Origin: an uncultured bacterium
Lineage (GTDB): Bacteria > Verrucomicrobiota > Kiritimatiellia > CAIVKH01
Length of the DNA: 41,426 bases
Assembly (NCBI GenBank): GCA_937958885.1
Contig: CALGMT010000074.1
Span: forward strand, 1-41,426
Direction of reading: 5' to 3'
Both the position numbers and the translations under genes were made by a program. Shown piece after piece: positions 26,239-35,726 of the stretch; position 1 is the first letter of the stretch, and every line of letters begins with the position of its first letter. The notes beneath the pieces were generated by a model. The model saw only the letters and a program-made list of their open reading frames with translations, ran no database searches and was not told the origin of the DNA.

Positions 26239-26470
26239 GGCGATGTTGCCCAAATTATCCCCGCTCATAAAACACCCGGCCCTTCGGGCTTTTTTGCGGA
26301 TAAACCCACCCCGCCCTTCGGGCACCCCTCCGGTGGAGGGGAGTTTTTTTCGGACCCCTCCTGGGAGGGGTCCGCGCAGCGGGGGGTGGGTGTGTTGCCC
26401 GGACTCGAACCGACCTGTGCTGAACGAATAAAAACAACTTCCATCCACAGCCCGTTTGGGCAACAGCCCC
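26239..26470 (+). mobile_element. MITE-like element, copy B (about 232 bp)
   Basis: The right end TTTGGGCAACAGCCCC (26455-26470) is identical to the right end of copy A; the left end GGCGATGTTGCCCAAA (26239-26254) matches 14 of 16. Internal blocks match copy A read on the opposite strand: the TTATTCRTTCAGCA block, CACCCACCCCCCGCT, and the CCCCTCC/GGAGGGG hairpins. No open frame is present. No exact target duplication is seen (TGAT against TGAA). It begins 1 base after a stop codon, in the same orientation to its upstream gene as copy A. Confidence 0.78.
26325..26350 (+). terminator. Intrinsic terminator inside MITE-like copy B
   Basis: The hairpin CCCCTCC-GGT-GGAGGGG (26325-26341) is followed by AG and seven T (26344-26350), the textbook form of a rho-independent terminator for the isoprenoid operon. 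A second hairpin (arms CGGACCCCTC at 26351-26360 and GAGGGGTCCG at 26365-26374) follows at once. An earlier weaker stem with six T is at 26279-26295. Confidence 0.75.
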
Positions 26471-26506
26471 TGAAGCACGAGCCAACATGCGTCCACACGG
26501 CTTTAT

Positions 26507-26534
26507 TTGACATTATATGTGGATAAACTAGCGT
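26507..26534 (+). promoter_or_regulatory. Possible promoter of the GH5-like gene
   Basis: TTGACA at 26507-26512 and TAGCGT at 26529-26534, spaced 16 bases, lie just upstream of the ATG at 26548. The -35 is perfect and the -10 weak. The leader would be only a few bases and no ribosome-binding site is visible. Confidence 0.35.
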
Positions 26535-26547
26535 AGATCATCATGCC

Positions 26548-27579
26548 ATGAAGGTGCATCATTCCACCGTCATAGGATTACTGGTTTTTGCTTTCTCAAT
26601 GCTGGTGTCCTGCGTGTCGCCGCGAGAGGTTGCCAAGCCGGATCGCGCGGTGGTCCAAGCGCATCGCGATCTCGCGCGCGGGGTGACGCTCGATTCCGTC
26701 TTCGACCGGCCCGACAATGCCGATTGGGTGACGCTGCAGCGCGGGGACTTGTTTCGCGAGATACGCCGCGCGGGCTTCACGGCCGTCCGTCTGCCCGTCC
26801 ATTTCGACCGCGCCCCTCGGTCGGTGGATGAAAGCGGCGCGCTTCTGCACCCGTCCTGGATGGATCGAATCGATCGTGTCGTGCGCTCGGCCGCGCGGGC
26901 GGGCCTTGCGGTGATCGTCGTCGCGCGCACCGGCGAAGACCTGTCGGACCCCGCGGTGCAGGAGCGGGTCGTCGCAGATTGGGCCGCGCTCGCGGCTCAC
27001 CTGCGGAACGCGCATCGCGCCGTGTCCTTTGAATTGATGGATGCTCCGAACGCGCGAATCACGGACGCCGCGTGGTCGCGGCTCGCGGAAGAGCTGCGCC
27101 TGGCCATCCGCCAATCGAATCCGGACCGCGTGCTGATAATCGGCCCGGCGCAGCGGTACCACCCGGCCCACCTCGTGCACCTCGACCTGCCGCCCGATCC
27201 GCACATCGTGTTTGCCTTCGCCTACGATGAACCGTCGGCATTCACCCGACAGGGCGATCCGTCGCGGCGCGGTTTCGAGGCGTGGATCGGCACGACATGG
27301 AACGGCGATCCAGACGAACTGCGCCGTATCGAAGAGGATCTCGACCGCGCGGCACGATGGGCGCGCGAGCGCAAACGCAAGCTGCTATGCGCCGATTTTG
27401 GCAGCTCGGCCGCCGCTGATCCAGCGTCGCGCGCGCAGTGGACGTTTTTCGTCGCCCGCGCGCTGGAGGAGCGCGACATCGCATGGGCATACCGCTCTTT
27501 CGCCGGTCCTGATGGCGTGTATGATTCTGAGTGGCGCATGTGGCGCCAGCCCCTGCTCGGGATGTTGACCGATCGCTGA
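26548..27579 (+). CDS. GH5-like lipoprotein with degenerate catalytic residues
   Basis: 343 residues with a lipoprotein signal (LVSC, lipid on C22) and a glycoside hydrolase 5-like TIM barrel. The scaffold is recognisable: TAVRLPVHF, VSFELMDAP, HIVFAFAYDEPSAFTRQG and KLLCADFGSS. The usual NEP acid/base motif reads DAP (residue 166 Ala), the nucleophile motif GEFG reads ADFG (residue 283 Asp) and the His of the HxY motif reads Ala (225). It is therefore probably a non-catalytic binding or scaffold protein. The next gene starts on the base after its stop. Confidence 0.78.
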   Translation: MKVHHSTVIGLLVFAFSMLVSCVSPREVAKPDRAVVQAHRDLARGVTLDSVFDRPDNADWVTLQRGDLFREIRRAGFTAVRLPVHFDRAPRSVDESGALLHPSWMDRIDRVVRSAARAGLAVIVVARTGEDLSDPAVQERVVADWAALAAHLRNAHRAVSFELMDAPNARITDAAWSRLAEELRLAIRQSNPDRVLIIGPAQRYHPAHLVHLDLPPDPHIVFAFAYDEPSAFTRQGDPSRRGFEAWIGTTWNGDPDELRRIEEDLDRAARWARERKRKLLCADFGSSAAADPASRAQWTFFVARALEERDIAWAYRSFAGPDGVYDSEWRMWRQPLLGMLTDR

Positions 27580-29706
27580 ATGAACCCTGTGCGAAGACCT
27601 GCTGCCAAGCGATGGAGGTGTATGGCGGCGTTAGCGCTTGGACTAGCCGCCGTGCCTTCGTTCGCCCAAGTTTCGGAGTACGCGCTCCGCTTTTATGGAA
27701 CCGGCGTCGGTCCCCCGGGTGGCCAGGACCGCGTCAAAATCCGCATCGACAATCCCGCAACGGTTTTGGATGTCGGCGGCGACTTCACGATCGATTTCTG
27801 GATGCGCTGCGAGGCCGCGCTCAACAACGGCACCGTCAGCGTGGACACTTCGCAGGGGATCGGCTGGATCACCGGCAATGTGGTTGTCGACCGCGACATT
27901 TACGGCCCCGCGCAACGCGGAGATTTCGGTATCTCGATCGGCCAGTCCGGTTCCGCGCGCGTACTCTGCTTTGGCGTCACCACCAATAACGCCGGGTTGT
28001 CCATCGTCGGCACCAATAACGTCGCAGATAACACGTGGAAGCACGTCGCCGTCACCCGCGTGGCCAGCAGCGGATTGATGCGGATCTACGTGGATGGCCG
28101 GCTCGATGCATCGGGCTATGGGCCCATCGGCGATATCAGCTATCTCGACAATCGCGCCACCAGCTATACCAACTCCGATCCGTTTCTCGTACTCGCGGCG
28201 GAAAAGCACGACGCGGGCTCGGAGTATCCGTCCTACAACGGGTTTCTCGATGAGTTTCGCGTGTGGACTCAAGCGCTATCGCAGGCGCAAATCAGCAATG
28301 TATTTCGCGAGGTCATTGCGACAAATACGCCGGGGCTCGTTGCGTATTACCGGTTTGAGGAAGGGAGCGGCACCAATCTGTTCGACAGCACAGGTCTCTC
28401 CCCGGTCGGGCGCCTTATCGCGGGCGTCACGAACAACGGGCAATGGATGGCGCGCAGCGTGAACACGAACTGGACCGCTCCGCTGGGTCCGCCCGCGCCG
28501 CCCCCGCCTTCGACAAATGTTGCGATCGACACGCTGCCACCCGGGCTCTCGATCACGCTCGACGGCGTGGCGGAATCCGCGCCGTTCACTCGCCTGCTGC
28601 CGATCACGAACACTGTCGAGCTGCTCGCGCCGACGAATCAGACGTTGAACGGGACCTCGTACGTGTTTCGCTGCTGGTCGGACGGCGGCCCGCAGAATCG
28701 CATGCTGATGGTCCCCGCGACCGGCCTATCGCTGCGCGCGGGATACGCCGCGATTCCGGGAGGCGCGCTGGATCAGCCGGTGTCCGCGAGCGACCGCAAC
28801 ATTGAGTCATACGCGGGCACCAATACGTTTGAGAACATCTACGTCGCAAACTGTCTCTGCGCGGGACGCGACGACTCGCCGCCGCTCCGCTACGAACCCG
28901 CTATGGCCTTTGCACTGGCGATTCCGACCGGCGCCGTCATCCAAAGCGCAACCCTGCGCATGCGTGGCAACGTGGACTCCAGCGGTGCGCCCTCGCTGGC
29001 CATCCGCGCATTCGCCGCCGGGAATGTGCCTCCTTTTGTCGCCGGAGCGGGCGTCTCGGTGACCGGCCTCTATCCGCTGACCGCAGCGGCTGTCTCCTGG
29101 ACACCGCCGACTTTCATAAATAATCAATGGTATGACAGCCCGGACGTGTCGGCGCTTATTCAGGAAGTGATCAGCTTGACCAATTGGTTGTCCGGCAACT
29201 TCGTGGGCATCGTGCTCACGGATGAAAACGCTTCGGGCAATCACTGGCGCTGCTGGAGCAACTTCCAGTCCGGCACGCCGCCCCGGTTGCTGGTGACCTA
29301 CTCCACGAGCGGCGCCGCGCAAACCGACATCGACGGCGACGGCATGCCCGACGACTGGGAGGCCGCGTATGGCTTCGACTGCACCACCCCTGCCCCGCCG
29401 ACGCAGGACAGCGACGGCGACGGGATCCCGGACGCGGAAGAGTACATCGCAGCGACGGATCCGACCGGTCCGTCAAATTTCCATGCTATGGAAATCCATC
29501 CGGTTTCGACTTCCATGCTATGGAAAATTTTTATTCCGAGCGCGACCGGACGGCTCTACCGGATCGATGCGGCGACCAACCTGCTCGCGCCGGATTGGCA
29601 GCCGGTGATCACGAATTGGCCGGGAACAGGATCGCCGCTGGAGTGGTCCGACACGAATAACGCGCCGGTCCGCCTCTTTCGCGCCGGCGTGCAGCTCGCG
29701 CCGTAA
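27580..29706 (+). CDS. Exported LamG/DNRLRE multidomain protein
   Basis: 708 residues: a signal peptide (cleaved about residue 30, after PSFAQ), a LamG/concanavalin-like domain (about 35-300; FTIDFWMRCEAAL, VAYYRFEEGSGTNLFDSTG), a Pro linker, a PEGA-like segment (about 312-390), a DNRLRE-type beta domain (about 395-580) and calcium-type repeats (DIDGDGMPDDWE, DSDGDGIPDAEE) before a C-terminal beta module. Such surface or secreted proteins are typical of PVC bacteria. It abuts the GH5-like gene without spacer, which suggests a shared transcript and a joint role at the cell surface. Confidence 0.85.
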   Translation: MNPVRRPAAKRWRCMAALALGLAAVPSFAQVSEYALRFYGTGVGPPGGQDRVKIRIDNPATVLDVGGDFTIDFWMRCEAALNNGTVSVDTSQGIGWITGNVVVDRDIYGPAQRGDFGISIGQSGSARVLCFGVTTNNAGLSIVGTNNVADNTWKHVAVTRVASSGLMRIYVDGRLDASGYGPIGDISYLDNRATSYTNSDPFLVLAAEKHDAGSEYPSYNGFLDEFRVWTQALSQAQISNVFREVIATNTPGLVAYYRFEEGSGTNLFDSTGLSPVGRLIAGVTNNGQWMARSVNTNWTAPLGPPAPPPPSTNVAIDTLPPGLSITLDGVAESAPFTRLLPITNTVELLAPTNQTLNGTSYVFRCWSDGGPQNRMLMVPATGLSLRAGYAAIPGGALDQPVSASDRNIESYAGTNTFENIYVANCLCAGRDDSPPLRYEPAMAFALAIPTGAVIQSATLRMRGNVDSSGAPSLAIRAFAAGNVPPFVAGAGVSVTGLYPLTAAAVSWTPPTFINNQWYDSPDVSALIQEVISLTNWLSGNFVGIVLTDENASGNHWRCWSNFQSGTPPRLLVTYSTSGAAQTDIDGDGMPDDWEAAYGFDCTTPAPPTQDSDGDGIPDAEEYIAATDPTGPSNFHAMEIHPVSTSMLWKIFIPSATGRLYRIDAATNLLAPDWQPVITNWPGTGSPLEWSDTNNAPVRLFRAGVQLAP

Positions 29707-29738
29707 ATGCGCCACTTCAGGGAAAAGGATTGGAGCGG

Positions 29739-31961
29739 TTACGGAGAGGGAGTTTTGGAGGGGGAGGTGGAGGGGGAGGTGGAGGTGGAGGGGGAGGGGG
29801 AAGTGGAGGGGGAAGTGGAGGGGGAGGGGGAACGGGCGGAGAGGCGTTGGTAAATGTAGGAGAGGGCGAGCAGTAATAAACCGGTGGCGAGAAAGGCGCC
29901 GACGCGTTCGAGCCCGCGCAGGCCGGCGAGATCGATAAGAAACACTTTTGCCGCCGTTATGCCGAACAGCGTCAGCCCGTAATAGCGTATCGCCCGGTGG
30001 CGGGCGCGAAATCCGATGCCTACGGCGATGAAGGCCGCAAGGCCCAACCAGATGGTCACCGCGGTCTGGGACCAGTCCGCTTGGATGCGCAACCACTCGA
30101 TAGCGACCATCACGATCGCGCTGGAAACGCCGACCAGCGTCAGCGCAATGCCGCCGATTCGCGCGCGACCCAGCATCCACGCGGCAGCCCCCACAATCGC
30201 AAGGCGATACCAGAAGACGTCATTTCGAAATGCGGGCAAACCGTCGAACCATTCCCACGCGGCAGGCAGATCGAAGATGACCATCTTGATCGGAATTGCC
30301 GCGAGGAGGAGAATAGATAGCCCTCGCACAGGCGAACCTTGGCCTCCGCGCAGGCCGACGAGCCCGACGAGCAGAAAGACCAATGATGTGATGAGACCAA
30401 GCGCGGGGTCACCGAAGTCGATGCGAAGGATCGGGTCCGCGCACGCGAAGACTGCAGCCGCGGCGAGCGCCAGCGCATCATACCACTGACTCCCTGCGTC
30501 CTTGCGAAAGCGGGCCTGGCCCGCGAGGAGCAGCGAAAGCAGAAGTCCCGCTGCAAAGTGCCAGTTGAGGAAGAGAGGCCCCTGCAGCTCCTCGCGCGAC
30601 GAAGCGTCAAGCAACAAACCGACCGCGCCGGCCATTCCAAAAGCGAGCGCGAGGGCGAGCAGGGACGGGCGCGGCCGTGCGTATGGCAGCGCCGCCAGTA
30701 GAAATCCCGTGACGCCCCAGAGCGTGTAGACAGGCAGCCCCTCAAATCGCATCCAGATGGCCGCGCCGACGAAGAGCGCCGCATAGTGCGCGAACGCGAC
30801 GGCTTCGGGCGGCGAGGGAGCGCGGCGCGCGAACCGCGTGGCAGCGGCGGCATGCAAAAGGGCGACCAGCGCGAGGGGCACACCCGCGGATGCGGAAGTC
30901 CCCTGCTCCGCGAAGACACGCGCGAGTTGGAGACCGAACGCGCCCGCCGCGAAGGTTAGTCGAATCAGGTCAAGCGCGCGCAAATCCGAACTCCGCACGC
31001 GATTAAACGACACCACGTTCAAGCCCGCCAGCCCGGCGAACAGCGCAACGAGGCAAATAGCCGCCGGCCATGCGCGATCCAGCTCGGCGGGTGAGAAGGA
31101 AACAAACACGTGCAGAACGGCAAAGAACACGGCGAGATTGGGCAGTGCATGCCAGGGACGAACGCGATAGAGCGCAAGCACCGGCACGTTCACAAAGAGT
31201 ACGTAAACCAGAGGAAATAGACCGGCATTCGCGAGGGGTTCGACCAGCCACGGGGTCGCGTAGGCGCCGAGCACCCCGAGGATGGCCACCGCCTGGCTGT
31301 CATAGCGGCGGGCCAATCCGAGCACGCCGACGGCGGACACGACAAGGCCCGCCAGCGCCGGTCCAACTCCGATGAAGTGAAAAAGCCGATGGGCGGCAAA
31401 TACGGTGAAATACAAGAGCGCCGCGCCCGCGCCGGTCAGGGCTTGGGAAAGCACGGCATATCGCGCGTCCTTCCGATGAAACACATGCCCGGATAGCAGC
31501 AATACCGCCGACGTGACGCCGCTCAGAATCACGCGCGGCAACGGCCCGAGAAGGCCTTGCTGAATCGCGTAGCCGACGAAAAACGCCACCGCGATGAGAA
31601 TCGCCGCCGCGCCGAGGAAGCTGGCGACCCGCCCGCCAAGCGCCAGCTCCACATCCGGTTTCGGCGAAGGCGGCGGCGGATGCATAATCGGCACAGGAGG
31701 CGGGGTCCGCAGCGGCTCCAATCGAGGAGCGGGAGCGGGTGCCGTCGGAGGCGCGCCCATTTGCTTCGGTTCGACCGGAAGCGCGGGTTCGGTGGCCGCA
31801 CTGGGAGCGGTATAAGCGGGCGGTGGCGCTGACTGCGCGCGCAGATTGGCCCGCAACTCATCCAGTTCGCGAATGGCGCGACTCGCGCGCGAAAACGCCA
31901 CGATCGACAAAAGCAGTGGCGCGATAAATCCGCCCACTAGAAGAAATATAAAAATCCCCAC
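29739..31961 (-). CDS. Large polytopic DUF2339 membrane protein
   Basis: 740 residues with about 20 or more hydrophobic segments filling most of the length after a Pro-rich linker (about 45-95). The family (DUF2339) is known only as predicted membrane proteins. I chose the GTG at 31961 ([15 protein letters not shown]) because AAGGAG lies 7 bases before it; the long upstream extension is antisense to the ferredoxin gene. The C-terminal tail of about 30 residues is almost purely Ser, Pro and Thr and is encoded by a purine-rich hexamer repeat, so its length may vary between strains. Confidence 0.82.
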   Translation of the reverse strand: MGIFIFLLVGGFIAPLLLSIVAFSRASRAIRELDELRANLRAQSAPPPAYTAPSAATEPALPVEPKQMGAPPTAPAPAPRLEPLRTPPPVPIMHPPPPSPKPDVELALGGRVASFLGAAAILIAVAFFVGYAIQQGLLGPLPRVILSGVTSAVLLLSGHVFHRKDARYAVLSQALTGAGAALLYFTVFAAHRLFHFIGVGPALAGLVVSAVGVLGLARRYDSQAVAILGVLGAYATPWLVEPLANAGLFPLVYVLFVNVPVLALYRVRPWHALPNLAVFFAVLHVFVSFSPAELDRAWPAAICLVALFAGLAGLNVVSFNRVRSSDLRALDLIRLTFAAGAFGLQLARVFAEQGTSASAGVPLALVALLHAAAATRFARRAPSPPEAVAFAHYAALFVGAAIWMRFEGLPVYTLWGVTGFLLAALPYARPRPSLLALALAFGMAGAVGLLLDASSREELQGPLFLNWHFAAGLLLSLLLAGQARFRKDAGSQWYDALALAAAAVFACADPILRIDFGDPALGLITSLVFLLVGLVGLRGGQGSPVRGLSILLLAAIPIKMVIFDLPAAWEWFDGLPAFRNDVFWYRLAIVGAAAWMLGRARIGGIALTLVGVSSAIVMVAIEWLRIQADWSQTAVTIWLGLAAFIAVGIGFRARHRAIRYYGLTLFGITAAKVFLIDLAGLRGLERVGAFLATGLLLLALSYIYQRLSARSPSPSTSPSTSPSPSTSTSPSTSPSKTPSP
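29756..29832. repeat. Purine-rich hexamer minisatellite (GGAGGN)n
   Basis: About 13 hexamers GGAGGT, GGAGGG or GAAGTG run in phase on the plus strand, nearly all purine. It lies within the 3' end of the DUF2339 gene, where the complement codes Ser-Pro-Thr repeats. The tract could form triplex or G-quadruplex structures. It separates two convergent genes. Confidence 0.8.
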
Positions 31962-32073
31962 GCGACATCTCCTTGCGAGAATAATGAAGCAGCTATTCGC
32001 AGGTGATTCAATAGCCGCTTGCACGAAAAGAACGCGCGAGACGCGCGGAGCCGCGTTGGGTACTATTTCACCG

Positions 32074-32430
32074 ATGACCGATTTAGCCGACATCGCCCGG
32101 GACTTGGCCTTGAGTTCCGTTCGACGCCACATCTTCATCTGCGCGGACCAGACCGAGCCGAACTGCTGCACCAAGGAACAGGGGTTGGCCGCGTGGGCGT
32201 TTCTGAAAAAGCGGCTCGACGAATTGAAGTTATCCGGCGCGGGCGGCATCTACCGCAGCAAGGTGAATTGCCTCCGGATTTGCGAAAAGGGGCCAATCGC
32301 GGTAGTGTACCCTGAGGGTGTGTGGTACCACTCGTGCTCGCCGGAGGTGCTCGAACGCATCATCCAGGAGCACTTAATCGGCGGCCGGCCGGTTGCGGAT
32401 TTCGCATTCCACGGCGCTGCAAAAATGTGA
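32074..32430 (+). CDS. Thioredoxin-like [2Fe-2S] ferredoxin
   Basis: 118 residues with the four-cysteine pattern of small thioredoxin-fold ferredoxins: C23 ([12 protein letters not shown], with C31/C32) and C66 and C70 ([12 protein letters not shown]), then [11 protein letters not shown]. These carry electrons or serve as assembly factors; the partner is unknown. I chose the ATG at 32074, since an upstream extension is not homologous to anything I know. It is divergent from the DUF2339 gene. Confidence 0.85.
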   Translation: MTDLADIARDLALSSVRRHIFICADQTEPNCCTKEQGLAAWAFLKKRLDELKLSGAGGIYRSKVNCLRICEKGPIAVVYPEGVWYHSCSPEVLERIIQEHLIGGRPVADFAFHGAAKM

Positions 32431-32465
32431 ACGCCGCCCATCTAACCGACGTCTGAATTACACAT

Positions 32466-34541
32466 ATGAATACACGCGTATTTTCGTTGCTGTTGTTGCT
32501 GGCGATCGCGCCCGCATGGGTTCGCGCGGAGGATGCGGAGCGCCCGGAATTGGCCCCAAACGCCAACCACATTCGGGCGGCGAAACTGCTCGCGCTCAAC
32601 CTGCCGCTGCGACATTTGAATCGGGAGCCGCTGTCGGAACGCATCGCGACGAATGCGCTGGCCATTTACCTGGAAACCCTCGACTTCGAGCGCGTGTATT
32701 TCCTTCGATCGGATATCGAGGCCTTCAAGGCGCGAGGCCCCGAGCTGGCCGACGAACTGCGCGCGGGCGAGCTCGCGTTCGCGTTTCAGATCTACAACAT
32801 CCTCAAAACCCGCGTCGCGAATCGCGTGGCGTTTGTGCACGAGTTGCTCGACAACGGGTTCGATTTGAACGAGGACGAGACCTACGCGTGGAAACGGCGC
32901 AAAGCGAATTGGCCCGCCGACGAGGAGGAATGGAACGAGCTCTGGCGGCGCAAGATCAAGAACGAGTACGTCGGTCATTCGGTATCGCGCGCAATCGGCG
33001 GGAGCGAGGCTCTCGAGTTCGACGGCGAGCAGACGGTCACCAACGCCTCGCTCGCCGCTCAACTCCGCATGACGCCGGAGGAACGCATTCGGCGGAACTA
33101 TGACCGATTCCTCACGCTGCTCCAGGACAACGACGCCAACTGGGTGGTGGAGCGCTACATGAACGCCTTCGCGCGCGCCTACGATCCGCACTCCGACTAC
33201 CTCTCCCCGTGGAGCGTCGAGGACTTCGAAATCGGAATGAAATTATCGCTGCAGGGGATCGGCGCGCTGCTGAGCAGCGAGGACGGCGCGGCCAAGGTTG
33301 AGCGTCTGATCCCCGGCGGCCCCGCCGAGCGCGACGGACGGTTGCAGCCGGGCGATAAAATTATCGCCGTCGCGCAAGGCGACGAGCCGCCGGTGGACAT
33401 TCTGCACTGGCCGTTGAGCCGGGCCGTGCGCCTGATTCGAGGCGAGAAAGGCAGCAAGGTGGTCCTCACGGTCATCCCCGGATCCGACAGCACCGGAGCG
33501 GAATTGGCCGTGATCGACATCATACGCGACGAGGTCAAACTCGAAGAGCAAGCCGCCAAGCGCGACATCCGCGTTGTCGTCGGCGAAGATGGCGTGGCCC
33601 GCAAAATCGGCATTATCACGCTGCCCGATTTCTACGCCGACCTCAAAGGGCTCGGCGCGGGCCAGGATGCGCGCAGCTCGGCGCGCGACGTCGCGCGGCT
33701 CATCAAAGAGTTGCGCGACGAGGGCGCGGAGGCCCTCGTGCTCGATCTGCGCAACAACGGCGGCGGCTCGCTGTCGGATGCGATTCAGATGACGGGGCTT
33801 TTCATCGAGCGCGGACCGGTCGTACAGGTGCGCGACCAGCGCCGCGTTCATCCGCTGAACGATCCCGATCCCGGCGTACAGTTCCGCGGTCCGGTCGCCG
33901 TGCTGGTCAACCGCATGAGCGCTTCGGCCTCCGAGATTCTGGCGGGCGCGCTGCAGGACTATTCGCGCGCCATTATCATCGGCGACTCCAAGACCCACGG
34001 AAAAGGGACCGTCCAGACCCTGATTCCCTTGAGCAACGTCAGCACGAATGTCGGCCAGATTAAAGTCACCACGGCGAGCTTTTACCGCATCGGCGGCGGC
34101 TCCACCCAGTTGCGCGGCATCGAGCCGGACATCGTGATCCCCTCCCCGCTCGAGACGCTGGAAATCGGTGAAGAGCATCTCCCGCATGCGCTGCCCTGGT
34201 CGCGCGTCGCGGAGGCGTCCTTCAGTCCGATCGGCGATTTGCCCGCTTTTCAGGGCGAACTCAAGCTGCGCTCGCGCGCGCGGTTGGAGCGCTCCGAAAA
34301 GTACAGCGCCTACACGAACCTCCTCGCGCAAATGGCCGAGCGCCAGCGTGCGCCGGAAATCACGCTCAAGCTCGACACGCGAATGGCCTTGGCGGAAAGC
34401 GAGCGCGAGATGCGCAAGGCGCTCGAGGAGAAAGTCGGCGACGAAACCAAACGCACCGACTTCGCGCTCGAAGAGTCGCTGCAGGTGTTGTGCGACTGGC
34501 TCGCGCTGCGCGAGTCCACCCGCTCGATCGGCGGAATCTGA
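32466..34541 (+). CDS. prc: Tail-specific (C-terminal processing) protease, S41 family
   Basis: 691 residues: a signal peptide (cleaved after about WVRA), an N-terminal helical domain, a PDZ domain (about 255-340; LIPGGPAERDGRLQPGDKIIAV), the S41 serine protease domain with the catalytic Ser in NRMSASASEIL (485-489) and Lys513 in HGKGTVQTL, and a C-terminal Prc-type domain. It degrades or trims periplasmic proteins with exposed C-termini. The length and domain order match E. coli Prc/Tsp. hemW follows 15 bases later. Confidence 0.92.
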   Translation: MNTRVFSLLLLLAIAPAWVRAEDAERPELAPNANHIRAAKLLALNLPLRHLNREPLSERIATNALAIYLETLDFERVYFLRSDIEAFKARGPELADELRAGELAFAFQIYNILKTRVANRVAFVHELLDNGFDLNEDETYAWKRRKANWPADEEEWNELWRRKIKNEYVGHSVSRAIGGSEALEFDGEQTVTNASLAAQLRMTPEERIRRNYDRFLTLLQDNDANWVVERYMNAFARAYDPHSDYLSPWSVEDFEIGMKLSLQGIGALLSSEDGAAKVERLIPGGPAERDGRLQPGDKIIAVAQGDEPPVDILHWPLSRAVRLIRGEKGSKVVLTVIPGSDSTGAELAVIDIIRDEVKLEEQAAKRDIRVVVGEDGVARKIGIITLPDFYADLKGLGAGQDARSSARDVARLIKELRDEGAEALVLDLRNNGGGSLSDAIQMTGLFIERGPVVQVRDQRRVHPLNDPDPGVQFRGPVAVLVNRMSASASEILAGALQDYSRAIIIGDSKTHGKGTVQTLIPLSNVSTNVGQIKVTTASFYRIGGGSTQLRGIEPDIVIPSPLETLEIGEEHLPHALPWSRVAEASFSPIGDLPAFQGELKLRSRARLERSEKYSAYTNLLAQMAERQRAPEITLKLDTRMALAESEREMRKALEEKVGDETKRTDFALEESLQVLCDWLALRESTRSIGGI

Positions 34542-34555
34542 ACGCGCGGCCCGCG

Positions 34556-35710
34556 ATGCCCGGACTCTACGTCCACGTCCCCTTCTGCGTTCGGAAATGC
34601 CTTTACTGCGATTTCTATTCGCTGCCGACCGCCGCCGGCCCCGTTGCGCGCCGTGTGACGGCGGAAGATCAACCGGACCAACCTGCATTTCTCGAGGCCC
34701 TGGCGATTGAACTCGCGGCGCTCCCGCCCGACTTCGCCCCGGACTCGATCTTCATCGGCGGCGGCACGCCGACTGAACTCTCGCGCGCCGATCTGGCCGC
34801 CTTGCTTGATCTCGTGCGCGAGCGAGTGCCGATGGAGCGCGTCGTGGAGTGGACGTGCGAATCCAATCCCGGCACGTTGACGCCGGAAAAGATTCGGACA
34901 TTGCTGCGCGCGGGCGTGAATCGCTTCTCGATCGGCGTCCAATCGTTCGATCCCGCCACCCTGGAGTTCCTCGGGCGCATCCACTCGGCGGACGAGGCGC
35001 GCGCGGGTTTCCGGCTGCTGCGCGAACTCGGCGTCGGGAACATCAACGTGGATTTGATGTATGGCGTACCGGGTTCGGACCTCGACACGGTCCGCCGCGA
35101 TGTGGATGCGCTGCTGGAGCTCGCGCCCGATCACGCGGCCTGTTATTGCCTGATTTTCGAGGACGGCACCCCGCTCGCCGAGCTGCGGAACCGGGGCTTT
35201 GTCAACGAAACGGACGACGAGGCCGAGCTGGCGCAATACGATCTCGTTCGATCCGCGCTCGGCGCGGCGGGCTATCGCCATTACGAGATTTCCAACTTCG
35301 CGAAACCCGGGCGCGAGTGCCGGCACAACCTGCTCTATTGGGGGAGCGGCGAATACATCGGCGTCGGCCCGTCCGCCCACTCGCACTGGCGCGGCGAGCG
35401 CTTTGGCAATGTTCGCGATTTGGACGCGTACATCCGGCGCATGCGCGAGGGCCGAAGCGCGCGCGCATTCAGCGAGCGGCTCGATCCCGAAGCCAAGGCG
35501 CGCGAGACGCTGGTGATGGCGCTGCGCCGCCTGGACGGGGTCTCCGCCGCGGAGTTCGAATCGGAAACCGGCTTCGACTATCGCGCGCTCTGCGCCGAAC
35601 CCCTGTCCTGGATGACGCGCGAAGGATTGCTGGAAGAACGCGACAATCGGCTGCGGCTGACCGAGCGCGGCCTTTTCGTGAGCGACGCGATTTTCGCTGA
35701 ACTCGTCTGA
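34556..35710 (+). CDS. hemW: Radical SAM family heme chaperone HemW
   Basis: 384 residues with the radical SAM CxxxCxxC cluster in HVPFCVRKCLYCDFYS, the SAM-binding GGGTPTELS and the HemW C-terminal domain. HemW binds heme and delivers it to haemoproteins; older annotations call it oxygen-independent coproporphyrinogen III oxidase. I chose the ATG at 34556 (MPGLYVHVPF). It follows prc closely and converges on ychF with 16 bases between the stops. Confidence 0.88.
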   Translation: MPGLYVHVPFCVRKCLYCDFYSLPTAAGPVARRVTAEDQPDQPAFLEALAIELAALPPDFAPDSIFIGGGTPTELSRADLAALLDLVRERVPMERVVEWTCESNPGTLTPEKIRTLLRAGVNRFSIGVQSFDPATLEFLGRIHSADEARAGFRLLRELGVGNINVDLMYGVPGSDLDTVRRDVDALLELAPDHAACYCLIFEDGTPLAELRNRGFVNETDDEAELAQYDLVRSALGAAGYRHYEISNFAKPGRECRHNLLYWGSGEYIGVGPSAHSHWRGERFGNVRDLDAYIRRMREGRSARAFSERLDPEAKARETLVMALRRLDGVSAAEFESETGFDYRALCAEPLSWMTREGLLEERDNRLRLTERGLFVSDAIFAELV

Positions 35711-35726
35711 AGACGCGACCGGCGCG

